DNA from: Oscillospiraceae bacterium
GTDB taxonomy: Bacteria; Bacillota; Clostridia; Oscillospirales; Ruminococcaceae
DNA length: 44,118 nt
Direction of reading: 5' to 3'
Assembly: GCA_014799365.1 (NCBI GenBank)
Contig: JAAVIF010000005.1
Location: forward strand, 31,047 to 75,164
Part shown: piece after piece, positions 17,545-25,405 of the stretch
Layout: each line of letters opens with the position of its first letter
Position numbering within the stretch: the first letter of the stretch is position 1
Notes under the pieces: generated by a model
The model's input: the letters and a program-made list of their open reading frames with translations, nothing else
Databases searched by the model: none
Told to the model about the DNA's origin: nothing
Made by a program: the position numbers and the translations under genes

Positions 17545-17886
17545 ATGAATATACAGATTTTCGGCACAAAAAAGTGCTTTGACACAAAAAAGGCTCAAAG
17601 ATTTTTTAAAGAGAGGGGAATAAAATTTCAGTTTATCGATCTGGCTCAGAAATCAATGAGCAAGGGTGAATTTAATTCGGTTTGCGCCGCGGTGGGCGGG
17701 ATAGACAAGGTCATAAATACCGACAGCGAGGATTATACTGCGGTAAAGTACCTTTTGCCCGACGCGCAGCTCGAAAAAATACTTGAAACGCCGCAGCTTT
17801 TCAGAACGCCTATTGTAAGGGACGGAAAAAAGGCGTCGGTGGGAAACTGCCCCGAGGTTTGGAAAAAGTGGATAGAAAACGGTTGA
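17545..17886 (+). CDS. ArsC/Spx-family thioredoxin-fold protein
   Basis: This 113-aa protein of the arsenate reductase/Spx family has the N-terminal FGTKKCFDTKKAQRFF segment with its single active-site-position cysteine (Cys11). FRTPIVRDGKKASVG holds the conserved cis-proline loop. It has no CxxC and so is not a classic Spx redox switch. It may be a thiol reductase of unknown substrate, since arsenic resistance genes are absent nearby. It lies 36 bp after recQ. Confidence 0.85.
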   Translation: MNIQIFGTKKCFDTKKAQRFFKERGIKFQFIDLAQKSMSKGEFNSVCAAVGGIDKVINTDSEDYTAVKYLLPDAQLEKILETPQLFRTPIVRDGKKASVGNCPEVWKKWIENG

Positions 17887-17934
17887 GCCGCGCCAAATGA
17901 AATGAAAACCGCTCCAATAAAAATAAGAAAAAAC

Positions 17935-17963
17935 TTGTAATTTTTACCGGATTGTGTTATAAT
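17935..17963 (+). promoter_or_regulatory. Promoter of glgA
   Basis: TTGTAA (17935-17940) and TATAAT (17958-17963) are spaced 17 bp. The leader of about 110 nt contains short complementary stretches (CGTTGC/GCAACG) but no riboswitch that I recognise. Confidence 0.75.
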
Positions 17964-18079
17964 TATAGCAATAAGAATTTGCCGTTGCTTTTATGCAAAT
18001 TCGCAGCAACGCTTTACGGTGCTTGCCGTTTACTTATCGGATAATTCCTTGGAAATCAAATTATGAAAGGAAAATACTT

Positions 18080-19519
18080 ATGAAAATTCTTTATGCAACC
18101 AGTGAAGCTCAACCCTTTGCGGCATCGGGCGGACTTGCCGACGTAGCGGGCTCTCTGCCTAAGGCCTTGGTAGAAGAGGGTCAGGAATGTATTGTGGTAT
18201 TGCCCTATTATGTTAATACCATAAAGGATTCCCACAAGGAAAACATCAGGTATGTCGATCATTTTTACGTATCCGTAGGCTGGAGAGCACAGTATTGCGG
18301 CGTATTCCAAACCGAATTAAACGGCGTTACCTATTATTTTCTTGACAATGAGTACTATTTCAAGCGCGACTTCGGTCTGTACGGCTACTATGACGACGGC
18401 GAAAGATACGCTTTCTTCTCCCGTGCGGTAATGGAGCTTGTTCAAAAATTCGATCTGCACCCCGATATAATCAACGCCAACGACTGGCAGTGCGCGCTTA
18501 TCCCCGTATACTACAATCTTTACTACCGCAATCAGTACAACATGCAGAATATACACACCGTGTTCACTATCCATAATATCCAGTATCAGGGCCGTTACGG
18601 TCTGGAGCTTATGGAGGAGGTTCTGGGTATTCCTAAGCATTACAAGAGCGTAATGGAGTATGACGGCGACGTTAACTTTATGAAAGCCGCTATCGAGGTT
18701 TCCGAAAAGGTGACCACCGTATCTCCCACCTACGCTGTGGAGATAATGGATCCTTGGTTCTCTCACGGTCTTGACAGAATACTCAAGAACAAGACCTACA
18801 AGACCTGCGGTTTCCTTAACGGTATCGACACGGATATGTACAATCCCGAAAAGGACCCCATTATTCCCGCGACCTTCAGCGCAAAGAACAAGAGCGGAAA
18901 AAGAGTCTGCAAGAAAAAGCTTTTGGAGGAGGTGGGACTTCCCTCCGGAGATGAAGCACCCGTTATCGGACTGGTTTCCCGTCTCGTTGAGCATAAGGGC
19001 TTTGACCTTGTAAAATGCGCTTTTGACGAAATGATAGGCTTAGGCTGCAAGGTTGTTATTTTAGGCTCGGGCGAGGCGCAGTATGAGAATTTCTTTAACG
19101 AAATGCACTACCGTTATCCCGATAAGGTAAGCTTTACATGCGGTTATATTCCCGCACTTGCAAAGAAGATATATGCCGGTGCGGACGCTTTCCTGATGCC
19201 CAGCAAGAGCGAGCCCTGCGGCTTGGCGCAGATGATCTCCTTAAGATACGGCACCGTTCCCATTGTAAGAGCCACCGGCGGTTTAAAGGATTCTATCCCC
19301 GACTACGGCGAACCCGACGGAAGCGGTCTGGGTTTTACATTCCAGTCCTACAATGCTCTTGACATGCTGGGAGCGGTTCGCAGATGCACCGAGCTTTACT
19401 ATAACGACAGCAAGGCATGGGGCGCGCTGGTAACCAAGGCTATGAAAGCGGACTTCAGCTGGGCACAGTCGGCTAAGCTGTATATAGGTCTTTATAAGGA
19501 GCTTTGCGGACAGCAGTAA
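18080..19519 (+). CDS. glgA: Glycogen synthase (ADP-glucose type, GT5)
   Basis: This enzyme extends alpha-1,4-glucan from ADP-glucose. It is 479 aa, the usual bacterial GlgA length. The N-terminus YATSEAQPFAASGGLADVAG is the GT5 signature, but the lysine of the classic K-x-G-G-L motif is replaced by alanine (Ala15). The C-terminal PSKSEPCGLAQMISLRYGT loop, with the donor-site glutamate and cysteine, is intact. The start at 18080 is chosen over a longer frame from 17993 because GAAAGGAAA stands directly before it and a promoter lies at 17935. It is followed by its own terminator; no other glg genes are in the window. Confidence 0.94.
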   Translation: MKILYATSEAQPFAASGGLADVAGSLPKALVEEGQECIVVLPYYVNTIKDSHKENIRYVDHFYVSVGWRAQYCGVFQTELNGVTYYFLDNEYYFKRDFGLYGYYDDGERYAFFSRAVMELVQKFDLHPDIINANDWQCALIPVYYNLYYRNQYNMQNIHTVFTIHNIQYQGRYGLELMEEVLGIPKHYKSVMEYDGDVNFMKAAIEVSEKVTTVSPTYAVEIMDPWFSHGLDRILKNKTYKTCGFLNGIDTDMYNPEKDPIIPATFSAKNKSGKRVCKKKLLEEVGLPSGDEAPVIGLVSRLVEHKGFDLVKCAFDEMIGLGCKVVILGSGEAQYENFFNEMHYRYPDKVSFTCGYIPALAKKIYAGADAFLMPSKSEPCGLAQMISLRYGTVPIVRATGGLKDSIPDYGEPDGSGLGFTFQSYNALDMLGAVRRCTELYYNDSKAWGALVTKAMKADFSWAQSAKLYIGLYKELCGQQ

Positions 19520-19579
19520 GTAATATTAAAATTGTGCGGCGGCTGCGCCGCGATATTTGAAAAGCTTTGATGTAAAATA

Positions 19580-19611
19580 AAAGGAACCGTTTTTGTGGCG
19601 GTTCCTTTTTT
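19580..19611. terminator. Bidirectional terminator between glgA and the SLOG gene
   Basis: AAAGGAACCG (19580-19589) pairs with CGGTTCCTTT (19599-19608) and is followed by T residues. The A-rich 5' flank makes it usable for the leftward gene ending at 19622. A GC-rich hairpin near 19538-19553 precedes it. Confidence 0.85.
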
Positions 19612-19621
19612 GTTTATACTA

Positions 19622-20095
19622 TCAAGCAAAATTGATAACCCGTATTCCCTTTCTCTGCGCCATACGTACAGTCTGACCCGTTCCGCTTGCCCTGTCCGTT
19701 TCCTTGTAATAGCAGATACAGCAGTCCGCAAGCTCTACCATTCTTGCGTTTCTTTCTTTCATGCAGCCCTTGAAGTAATGCTCGGCAATATATTCCACAC
19801 TGTCGGCGGCGTTCAAAATGTTGTAATACTGTTCTTTCTGCTTTTCCTGCCATTTTGCCGTCTGTTCCTGTTCCGAACACGGTAAAACAAGATGAAGCTT
19901 TATGTGCGGATATACCTTTTGGAGCGTAATCACAGTAAGCTCGCAAAGCATATCCCAGCCATAAGCACCTCCCGCGTAAAAGTTGACCGCGCCTTGTACG
20001 ATAAGAGCTTCAAGAGTATCATATAAACGTTTTTTCAGTTCCGCGGTTTCCTTTATGCTTCTGTGTCCTGTAAAGCAAATTGATTTATAATTCAT
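19622..20095 (-). CDS. SLOG-family (YpsA/DUF1273-like) protein
   Basis: This 157-aa Rossmann-like protein has the YpsA/DUF1273 pattern: an N-terminal ICFTGHRS, then GGAYGWDMLCE, then the C-terminal DCCICYYKETDRASGTGQTV segment. SLOG domains bind nucleotides or nucleotide-derived signals and recur in stress and defence contexts. Its exact role is not known. The gene is divergent from a small XRE regulator, and its promoter spacer contains a palindrome, so it is probably the regulator's target. Confidence 0.85.
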   Translation of the reverse strand: MNYKSICFTGHRSIKETAELKKRLYDTLEALIVQGAVNFYAGGAYGWDMLCELTVITLQKVYPHIKLHLVLPCSEQEQTAKWQEKQKEQYYNILNAADSVEYIAEHYFKGCMKERNARMVELADCCICYYKETDRASGTGQTVRMAQRKGIRVINFA

Positions 20096-20135
20096 TTACA
20101 ATTCTCCTCGCCGATTTAATCAGATATTACTTTTA

Positions 20136-20186
20136 ATTATATCCTGTTAAAACAGATAAGTCAATACATTTTGCCGGTTAAACAGG
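20136..20186 (-). promoter_or_regulatory. Promoter of the SLOG gene with palindromic operator
   Basis: On the minus strand TTGACT (20164-20159) and TATAAT (20141-20136) are 17 bp apart. The perfect palindrome CTGTTAAAACAG read with its complement (20144-20155) lies inside the spacer. A second related site, CCGGTTAAACAGG, is at 20174-20186, thirty bp away on the side of the XRE gene. A bound dimer would block the polymerase. Control by the neighbouring XRE protein is inferred. Confidence 0.7.
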
Positions 20187-20239
20187 ACAAAATTCTATTA
20201 TATATAGTGTACAATCATATATAATAGGTGGTGAATATT

Positions 20240-20551
20240 ATGAACTGGGAAGAAAAATTTGCGGACAGACTGGCGCAGCTTAGAATTGAAAAGGGCGTAT
20301 CCGCAAGGGATATGAGTTTATCCATAGGACAAAGCGCAGGATATATCAACAACATTGAAAACAAAAACAACCTGCCGTCAATGTCACTGTTCTTTTATAT
20401 TTGCGAATATCTCAATATTACACCAAAAGATTTCTTTGACATTGAAACCGAGAATCCTAAAAAGCTGAACGAGGTAATATCCGACCTTAAAATGCTCACA
20501 TCGGAAAGATTAGATAATATTTCGGCGATCATTAGGGATTTGAAAAAATAA
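20240..20551 (+). CDS. Small XRE-family HTH regulator
   Basis: This 103-aa protein has an HTH at about residues 8-65 (LRIEKGVSARDMSLSIGQSA and a YINNIENKNNLPS recognition-helix region). A short helical tail may dimerise. ATG 20240 is chosen because AGGTGGTG (20226-20233) is its ribosome binding site; starts inside that site are less likely. The two palindromic sites between this gene and the SLOG gene suggest it represses both. A clear own promoter was not found: TATAAT at 20220-20225 is too close to the ribosome binding site. Confidence 0.85.
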   Translation: MNWEEKFADRLAQLRIEKGVSARDMSLSIGQSAGYINNIENKNNLPSMSLFFYICEYLNITPKDFFDIETENPKKLNEVISDLKMLTSERLDNISAIIRDLKK

Positions 20552-20665
20552 TAAAATTACACAGCCATAAGTGGAATCGAACCGGGAAAACGCCGGCCTA
20601 CCAAGGAAATCCGAAGCGGCAAAACTGCCGATTTGAGTCATATTTTTTCCAATAACAACAAATAT

Positions 20666-20751
20666 ACCCGCCAAAACCTCATTTAGCTTGGTTTCAGCGG
20701 GTAATATTTTTATTGGATTTGTTTACACTCCCTCGGTTTTACCGACGGGGA
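20666..20751. terminator. Two hairpins in the convergent XRE/ABC gap
   Basis: Inside the 215-bp gap 20552-20766, the ACCCGCCAAAACC arm (20666) pairs with GGTTTCAGCGGGT (to 20702) and is followed by AATATTTTT, a plausible terminator for the rightward XRE gene. CTCCCTCGGTTTTACCGACGG with its partner (to 20751) forms a second stem closer to the ABC gene stop. The rest (20577-20640) contains two small GC hairpins and no gene. Confidence 0.6.
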
Positions 20752-20766
20752 GAAACAGATACAAGC

Positions 20767-21912
20767 TTAAGAAAGAATAGCGTGTTCGTCGTTTACGTCG
20801 AACAGATGAACCTTGTTAGGATCAAGAGCAAGCTTGATAACGTCCTGAGGACGAGCAGTGCAGCGAGGGCTTACACTTGCTGTCAGAGAGATACCTTCGC
20901 AGGTCAGATACAGATAGGACTGAGCACCCAGCATTTCGGTAACGTCTACGTTAGCCTCAATGATACCTGTTGTAGCTGCGGAAAGGAACATTTCCTCTTC
21001 GTGAATGTTTTCGGGACGAATACCCAAAGTAACTTCCTTATCAACATAATACTGCAAAGCTTCACATTCTGCGGTCTTGCTGTTGGGAAGCTCAATATAG
21101 AACTTTCTTCCTCTGCTGCTCTTGGTATCTTCGGAACCGAATTCAACGGTATACTTGCCGTTCTGCATAATGAGCTTAGCGTCGATGAAGTTCATCTGAG
21201 GAGAACCCATGAAGCCTGCAACGAACTTGTTGCAAGGATTTTCGTAAAGGTTGATAGGAGAGTCGATCTGCTGAATGAAGCCGTCCTTCATAACAACGAT
21301 TCTGTCGCCCATGGTCATAGCCTCAACCTGGTCGTGGGTTACGTAGATAAATGTTGTACCCAGTCTCTTGTGAAGCTTGGAGAGCTCGGTTCTCATCTGA
21401 GCACGGAGCTTAGCGTCAAGGTTTGACAAAGGCTCGTCAAGTAAGAATACCTGAGGATCACGAACGATCGCACGACCAAGCGCAACACGCTGTCTCTGAC
21501 CGCCTGACAAAGCCTTGGGCTTTCTGTCAAGAAGGTGGCTGATGTCAAGGCTCTTAGCCGCTTCTTCAACCAATCTCTTGATCTCGTCCTTGGGAACCTT
21601 ACGGAGCTTAAGTCCGAACGCCATATTTTCAAATACCGTCATGTGAGGATAAAGAGCGTAGCTCTGGAAAACCATCGCAATATCTCTGTCCTTGGGGGCA
21701 ACGTCGTTTACCAGTCTGTCGCCGATAAACAGCTCGCCTTCGGAGATTTCCTCAAGACCTGCGATCATACGAAGTGTGGTGGATTTTCCGCAACCGGAGG
21801 GTCCGACGAAAATAATGAATTCCTTATCCTTGATATTCATTGTGAAGTCGGATACTGCGGTAACTCCGCCGGGATAACGCTTGTAAATGCCTCTGAGTGA
21901 TAAACTTGCCAT
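20767..21912 (-). CDS. Sugar ABC transporter ATP-binding protein, MsmX/UgpC type
   Basis: This 381-aa ATPase belongs to the CUT1 carbohydrate importer group. Walker [10 protein letters not shown] is at 37-45, with the Q-loop [10 protein letters not shown], signature LSGGQRQR, Walker [13 protein letters not shown] and switch histidine YVTHD. A C-terminal TOBE-type regulatory domain starts at about 240. It stands alone without permease or binding-protein genes. In Firmicutes such solitary MsmX-like ATPases energise several sugar importers encoded elsewhere. A GGAGGT site precedes the ATG. The substrate range is not visible from sequence. Confidence 0.92.
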   Translation of the reverse strand: MASLSLRGIYKRYPGGVTAVSDFTMNIKDKEFIIFVGPSGCGKSTTLRMIAGLEEISEGELFIGDRLVNDVAPKDRDIAMVFQSYALYPHMTVFENMAFGLKLRKVPKDEIKRLVEEAAKSLDISHLLDRKPKALSGGQRQRVALGRAIVRDPQVFLLDEPLSNLDAKLRAQMRTELSKLHKRLGTTFIYVTHDQVEAMTMGDRIVVMKDGFIQQIDSPINLYENPCNKFVAGFMGSPQMNFIDAKLIMQNGKYTVEFGSEDTKSSRGRKFYIELPNSKTAECEALQYYVDKEVTLGIRPENIHEEEMFLSAATTGIIEANVDVTEMLGAQSYLYLTCEGISLTASVSPRCTARPQDVIKLALDPNKVHLFDVNDEHAILS

Positions 21913-22223
21913 GTATGTGACCTCCTAATTTGATAGCAATAGACTATGCTAATATAATAACAGGAAAACCGAAAAAATGGTAGTACCTAATTAACTAAAA
22001 AATTTTCAAAACCTTTATGTAATTTAACTAATAAAGCCAAAAGCAAGCAAAAAACGAGGGAAGTTTGTTGACATCTTGCACAAAAAACGGGCTAAAAACG
22101 CCCTCTTGCCGCTTATCATCATAAAAAATTTGTTAATTATGTTAATTTTTACTTTACTTTTTTGTGAAATGTTTTGGACGCTGCGGCATATACATGGTAA
22201 AAAAAGGAAAGGTTGAATAAAAT
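21913..22223. other. AT-rich divergent gap between the ABC and DUF4830 genes
   Basis: This 311-bp stretch has no gene. It contains TTGACA at 22068-22073 without a convincing -10, and a short hairpin GGGC/GCCC (22089-22103) which on the minus strand is followed by a T run. It also holds the AAAGGAAAGG ribosome binding site of the next gene. I could not fix a promoter in either direction. Confidence 0.4.
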
Positions 22224-22667
22224 ATGAGCAGAAAAGGCAAATTGGGCGTTAAGCAGATAGCGTTGTTTATAATTACGGTTATAGTCTTGGTTTTTTTGGT
22301 TAATTTGGTTGTGAATTACTTTAAAGGCGTTTTCGGTTCGGTTTCTATGGAGGACGCCGCAAGCTTTCTCCAAGAATATGGCTGGGAATTGGACCTAAAG
22401 GACTGCAAACGGGACGAAATAGTTATTCCTAAGGAATTTTCCGAGGTGTACGAAAGATACAACGCGCTGCAGCTCAAGCAGGGCTACGATCTTACAAAGT
22501 ACAGAACCGATACGGTGATCCGATATACCTTTAAGGTAAAGAATTTTGACGGATACGAAAACGCTTTGGCGCACGTATTGACAAAGGGCGGCAAAATAAT
22601 CGGCGGAGATATTTGCAGCACCGATCTCAGCGGGATAATGACAGGATTTGACGGGAAAACAAGTTAA
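22224..22667 (+). CDS. DUF4830 domain protein, membrane anchored
   Basis: This 147-aa protein has an N-terminal membrane anchor (about residues 10-32) and an extracytoplasmic domain of the DUF4830 kind. The visible pattern is GWELDLKDCKRDEIVIPKEF, then YNALQLKQGYDL, then IGGDICSTDLSG near the end. The function of DUF4830 is unknown. It sits directly before the secreted transglutaminase, but a separate promoter in between argues against tight coupling. Confidence 0.8.
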   Translation: MSRKGKLGVKQIALFIITVIVLVFLVNLVVNYFKGVFGSVSMEDAASFLQEYGWELDLKDCKRDEIVIPKEFSEVYERYNALQLKQGYDLTKYRTDTVIRYTFKVKNFDGYENALAHVLTKGGKIIGGDICSTDLSGIMTGFDGKTS

Positions 22668-22680
22668 TAAACAAAAGGCG

Positions 22681-22709
22681 TTGCAAATTACTTTAAAATG
22701 GTGTATAAT
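22681..22709 (+). promoter_or_regulatory. Promoter of the secreted transglutaminase
   Basis: TTGCAA (22681-22686) and TATAAT (22704-22709) are 17 bp apart, 72 bp before the start codon. The 112-bp gap shows no terminator for the upstream gene. Confidence 0.75.
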
Positions 22710-22780
22710 ATATCGTGTCGGTTTTTTGCCGATGAACTTAAAACAGCTGATTATTCTATATAAAATAAAGGAATGTTCAA

Positions 22781-24061
22781 ATGAAAAAATATATATCCGT
22801 ACTTTTTGCCGCCGTCTTTTTTTTCCTTACACTCACGATTGCGGCAATTCCGTGCTATGCTTCCTATCTTGACGAAACGGGTAATTTGAGCCGCTTGGTA
22901 ACCTCAAATTACAAGGACGCTTTTGCCGTGATAGACGTTTCGGGCGACGATATAAAAATAAGCGGGGTTTATAAGGACGATCTGCCGACAGCGATAGAGG
23001 TCGTCGGCGTTGATGAATCCCATAACAGCATGCACGTCGAAAGCGACGGCAGATTTGCCGCGGAAATTACCGCCAAGCCCTTTGAGGACGGCTATTACGA
23101 TATAATGATACATTTTTCCTCACGGCTTCTTTTCAGATACACTTTAAAATACAGAGGCGGCTGGAGCGTTCCCGACAACGGAATTGCCAAGGCTAACGAA
23201 AACAAGCTTCAGAATATCGTTACCGCCGTTCCCATAGCGGCCGCTTATTATTTAAGCGTTGAAGCGGACAGAGACGAGATAGAGGAGACCATGTCGGAGC
23301 TTCAGAGGATAGTCGACGAGGTCTGCGGAGACGAAACGGACGATTACCTGAAGGCAAAAGCACTTATCCTTTGGATAGGCGAAAATATCTACTATGATCA
23401 CGACGCGGCGGATACCTCGGTAACTATGGACACGGTGGCGGTACATAACGTATTGGAAAGACGGCGTACCACCTGTGCCGGCTTTGCCAATACCTTTTCC
23501 GCCCTGCTCGAAATCGCGGGAATACGCTCGGTAAATCTTAAGGGCGCGGCGGTAGCGGGAGATATAGACTACCCCGAGCTGCCTACGGGAACGGAAAACC
23601 ACGAGTTCAGTGCCTTTTGGTACGAAGAGGAAGAACGTTGGGTCTACTGCGACGCTTGTTGGACAAGCAACGGCAGATACCGCGGCGGAGAATACACGGC
23701 AGAGATAACCAACGGTACAAAATATTTTGACGTAACGGCGGAAGCCTTTGCCTTGAACCACCGTATTGACAAGGCGGAAGAGCGTTTTTATACTCAGGCC
23801 TTGGCGGCGGTGGACGGTGAAATATCCGAAACCGAAGCACCCGAAAATACAAAGGCGCAGGAAAGCGATAATCAATCCTCCGCGGAAGCACAAGACTCCG
23901 CCGAATCCTCGGTAACAACGTCCCCTGTTATTACCGAGACAGTCGCAGGCTATACCGATGTCAATAAGGCCGTTACCCCTTTTATCATTATTTTAGGCTT
24001 AACGGGTGTTATGGTGATCGGCGCGGGAGTGATTTTAGCGGTGAACAAGCGCAAAAAATAA
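22781..24061 (+). CDS. Secreted, membrane-anchored transglutaminase-like protein
   Basis: This 426-aa protein has an N-terminal signal peptide ending near PCYAS, a transglutaminase/protease-like core, a low-complexity Glu/Ser/Thr linker (about 345-390) and a C-terminal membrane helix with KRKK stop-transfer. The triad is Cys232 (TTCAGFAN), His274 (NHEFSAFW) and Asp291 (CDACW). It is anchored outside the cell and probably acts on peptides or wall proteins; the substrate is unknown. It is a second protein of this fold in the window but shares no close similarity with the one at 12926. Confidence 0.88.
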   Translation: MKKYISVLFAAVFFFLTLTIAAIPCYASYLDETGNLSRLVTSNYKDAFAVIDVSGDDIKISGVYKDDLPTAIEVVGVDESHNSMHVESDGRFAAEITAKPFEDGYYDIMIHFSSRLLFRYTLKYRGGWSVPDNGIAKANENKLQNIVTAVPIAAAYYLSVEADRDEIEETMSELQRIVDEVCGDETDDYLKAKALILWIGENIYYDHDAADTSVTMDTVAVHNVLERRRTTCAGFANTFSALLEIAGIRSVNLKGAAVAGDIDYPELPTGTENHEFSAFWYEEEERWVYCDACWTSNGRYRGGEYTAEITNGTKYFDVTAEAFALNHRIDKAEERFYTQALAAVDGEISETEAPENTKAQESDNQSSAEAQDSAESSVTTSPVITETVAGYTDVNKAVTPFIIILGLTGVMVIGAGVILAVNKRKK

Positions 24062-24169
24062 AACCGAAATAAAAGGCGGTTCACCCGGATAAAAAGGATT
24101 TTTCAAAGCCTTGTTATAAGATCGGCAAGGCTCTGACAATAAAAATTTAACAAAAAGGAAAGTAAAAAA

Positions 24170-24640
24170 ATGTACATTATCGAAATGGAAAACAGCAAGG
24201 AAATGAAGCTGGAGCTGTACCCCGAAAAGGCTCCCATCACAGTGGCCAACTTTGAGAAGCTGGTTGAAGAAAAATTTTACGACGGACTCACCTTTCACCG
24301 TGTTATAAGCGGCTTTATGATTCAGGGCGGCTGTCCCAAGGGCGACGGCACGGGCGGACCCAAGGATAAGATCAAGGGTGAATTTTCCGCTAACGGCGTT
24401 CCCAACGACTTAAAGCACACCCGCGGCGTCCTCTCCATGGCGAGAGCAATGGACCCCAACTCCGCGGGAAGCCAGTTCTTTATCATGCACCGGGACGCGC
24501 CCCACCTTGACGGACAGTACGCGGCTTTCGGAAAGGTAGTTGAGGGTATGGAAGCGGTGGACGAGATCGCTGCCTGCGAAACCGACTACAATGACAAACC
24601 GCTTAAGCCTGTTGTTATCAAGAGAATATACAAGGCGTAG
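24170..24640 (+). CDS. Cyclophilin-type peptidyl-prolyl isomerase
   Basis: This 156-aa single-domain cyclophilin is cytosolic, with no signal peptide. The signature [13 protein letters not shown] and the core [20 protein letters not shown] are intact, including the catalytic arginine of FHRV. It catalyses prolyl isomerisation during folding. An AAAGGAAAG site precedes the start. The upstream gap contains a hairpin AGCCTTG/CAAGGCT (about 24102-24137). Confidence 0.94.
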   Translation: MYIIEMENSKEMKLELYPEKAPITVANFEKLVEEKFYDGLTFHRVISGFMIQGGCPKGDGTGGPKDKIKGEFSANGVPNDLKHTRGVLSMARAMDPNSAGSQFFIMHRDAPHLDGQYAAFGKVVEGMEAVDEIAACETDYNDKPLKPVVIKRIYKA

Positions 24641-24672
24641 TACACCTTTGGCATAAAAAGGGGCGTGGTTGA

Positions 24673-25140
24673 ATGGAAATCAAGCTTTTACCCGTCGAAA
24701 GGCTTGACGAGCTGAATAATATTTACGATATGAGCAGATATGAAAATTTTCAGTCTACAAGGAAAAATAACCTTGAACGCTGTAAAGAGATATGCGTTGT
24801 TGCGGAAGATGAAGGTAAATTTGTGGGCGAGCTGAGTATGATGACGGAAAACGCCAACATTCCCGCCGCGGTCATTCCCAACAAGCGTATTTATATGTTC
24901 GGTCTCAGAGTGCTTCCCGATTATCAAAGGCAGGGAATCGGCACCGCGCTTTTAAGGTACGCCGTTACTCTTTGTGCTCAAAGAGGTATATTTGAGTTTA
25001 CAATAGGTGTGGAAACCAAAAACGACGGCGCAAGACGGCTGTATGAAAGATTGGGGTTTAGCGTGTTTCTTGAAAATTGCAGCGAGGTGCAGTTTGGGGA
25101 AATGTGCAGGTTTGATTTGATGATGCTTAAATTGAGGTAA
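24673..25140 (+). CDS. GNAT-family N-acetyltransferase
   Basis: This 155-aa protein has the acetyl-CoA motif VLPDYQRQGIGTALLRYA (about residues 76-93) and the C-terminal NDGARRLYERLGF typical of GNAT enzymes. The substrate is unknown. AAGGGGCGTGG before the start gives only a modest ribosome binding site. It is the last rightward gene before the convergence region and ends six bases before a strong terminator. Confidence 0.9.
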   Translation: MEIKLLPVERLDELNNIYDMSRYENFQSTRKNNLERCKEICVVAEDEGKFVGELSMMTENANIPAAVIPNKRIYMFGLRVLPDYQRQGIGTALLRYAVTLCAQRGIFEFTIGVETKNDGARRLYERLGFSVFLENCSEVQFGEMCRFDLMMLKLR

Positions 25141-25145
25141 AACTA

Positions 25146-25188
25146 AAAATAATCGCCGCGTTTTATAGCAAAGGCGATTATTTTTTTA
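25146..25188 (+). terminator. Terminator after the GNAT gene
   Basis: The stem AATAATCGCC with GGCGATTATT is followed by seven T residues. The stem is base-for-base the same as the terminator of the left small RNA (194-229), with a different loop. Confidence 0.9.
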
Positions 25189-25191
25189 AAA

Positions 25192-25220
25192 TTGACTTTT
25201 ATAAAAAAATGATATATAAT
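25192..25220 (+). promoter_or_regulatory. Promoter of the small toxin-like gene
   Basis: TTGACT (25192-25197) and TATAAT (25215-25220) are spaced exactly 17 bp. The transcript is predicted to begin at TGAGGAAACC (from 25227). Confidence 0.85.
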
Positions 25221-25271
25221 GATAATTGAGGAAACCTGAAAAACGGTAGACGGTTAATAATACTCCCTGAG

Positions 25272-25307
25272 ATGTACACCAAAGTCGACGGGAGGTGGTA
25301 CATATGA
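25272..25307 (+). other. Eleven-codon leader frame overlapping the toxin start
   Basis: ATG at 25272 opens a frame reading MYTKVDGRWYI and stops with TGA at 25305-25307, giving an ATGA overlap with the toxin ATG (25304). It has no clear ribosome binding site of its own. It spans the toxin ribosome binding site, so its translation would open that stem. This resembles the coupling of mok and hok, but translation here is unproven. Confidence 0.4.
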
Positions 25308-25405
25308 TAAACGGAATTACGTTATCTGAATTGCTTCAGTTTTTAACGTTTTTATGCGTTTTGATATCCTTAGTGATATCTATCATAAAAAGCCCAAAAA
25401 AATAA
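25304..25405 (+). CDS. Small hydrophobic peptide, putative type I (holin-like) toxin
   Basis: This 33-aa peptide starts MINGITLSELLQF, continues with one membrane segment (about residues 10-28, LTFLCVLISLVISIIK) and ends in the basic tail KSPKK. The size, single helix and Lys-rich end match the putative holin-like/TxpA-type toxins of type I systems in Firmicutes. The ribosome binding site GGGAGGTGG (25290-25298) is eight bases from the ATG. It is partly buried: ATGTACACC (25272-25280) pairs with GGTGGTACAT (25294-25303, one bulge), and CTCCC (25263-25267) can pair with GGGAG. It has its own promoter, terminator and an opposing small RNA. The family assignment is by likeness; toxicity is inferred. 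Confidence 0.72.
   Translation: MINGITLSELLQFLTFLCVLISLVISIIKSPKK

Noticed and set aside
20575-20645. tRNA-like piece on the minus strand (GGTTCGATTCC resembling a T-loop)
   Set aside because: The T-stem does not pair beyond two bases, and no acceptor stem, anticodon arm or CCA-ready end can be drawn. At most a remnant.
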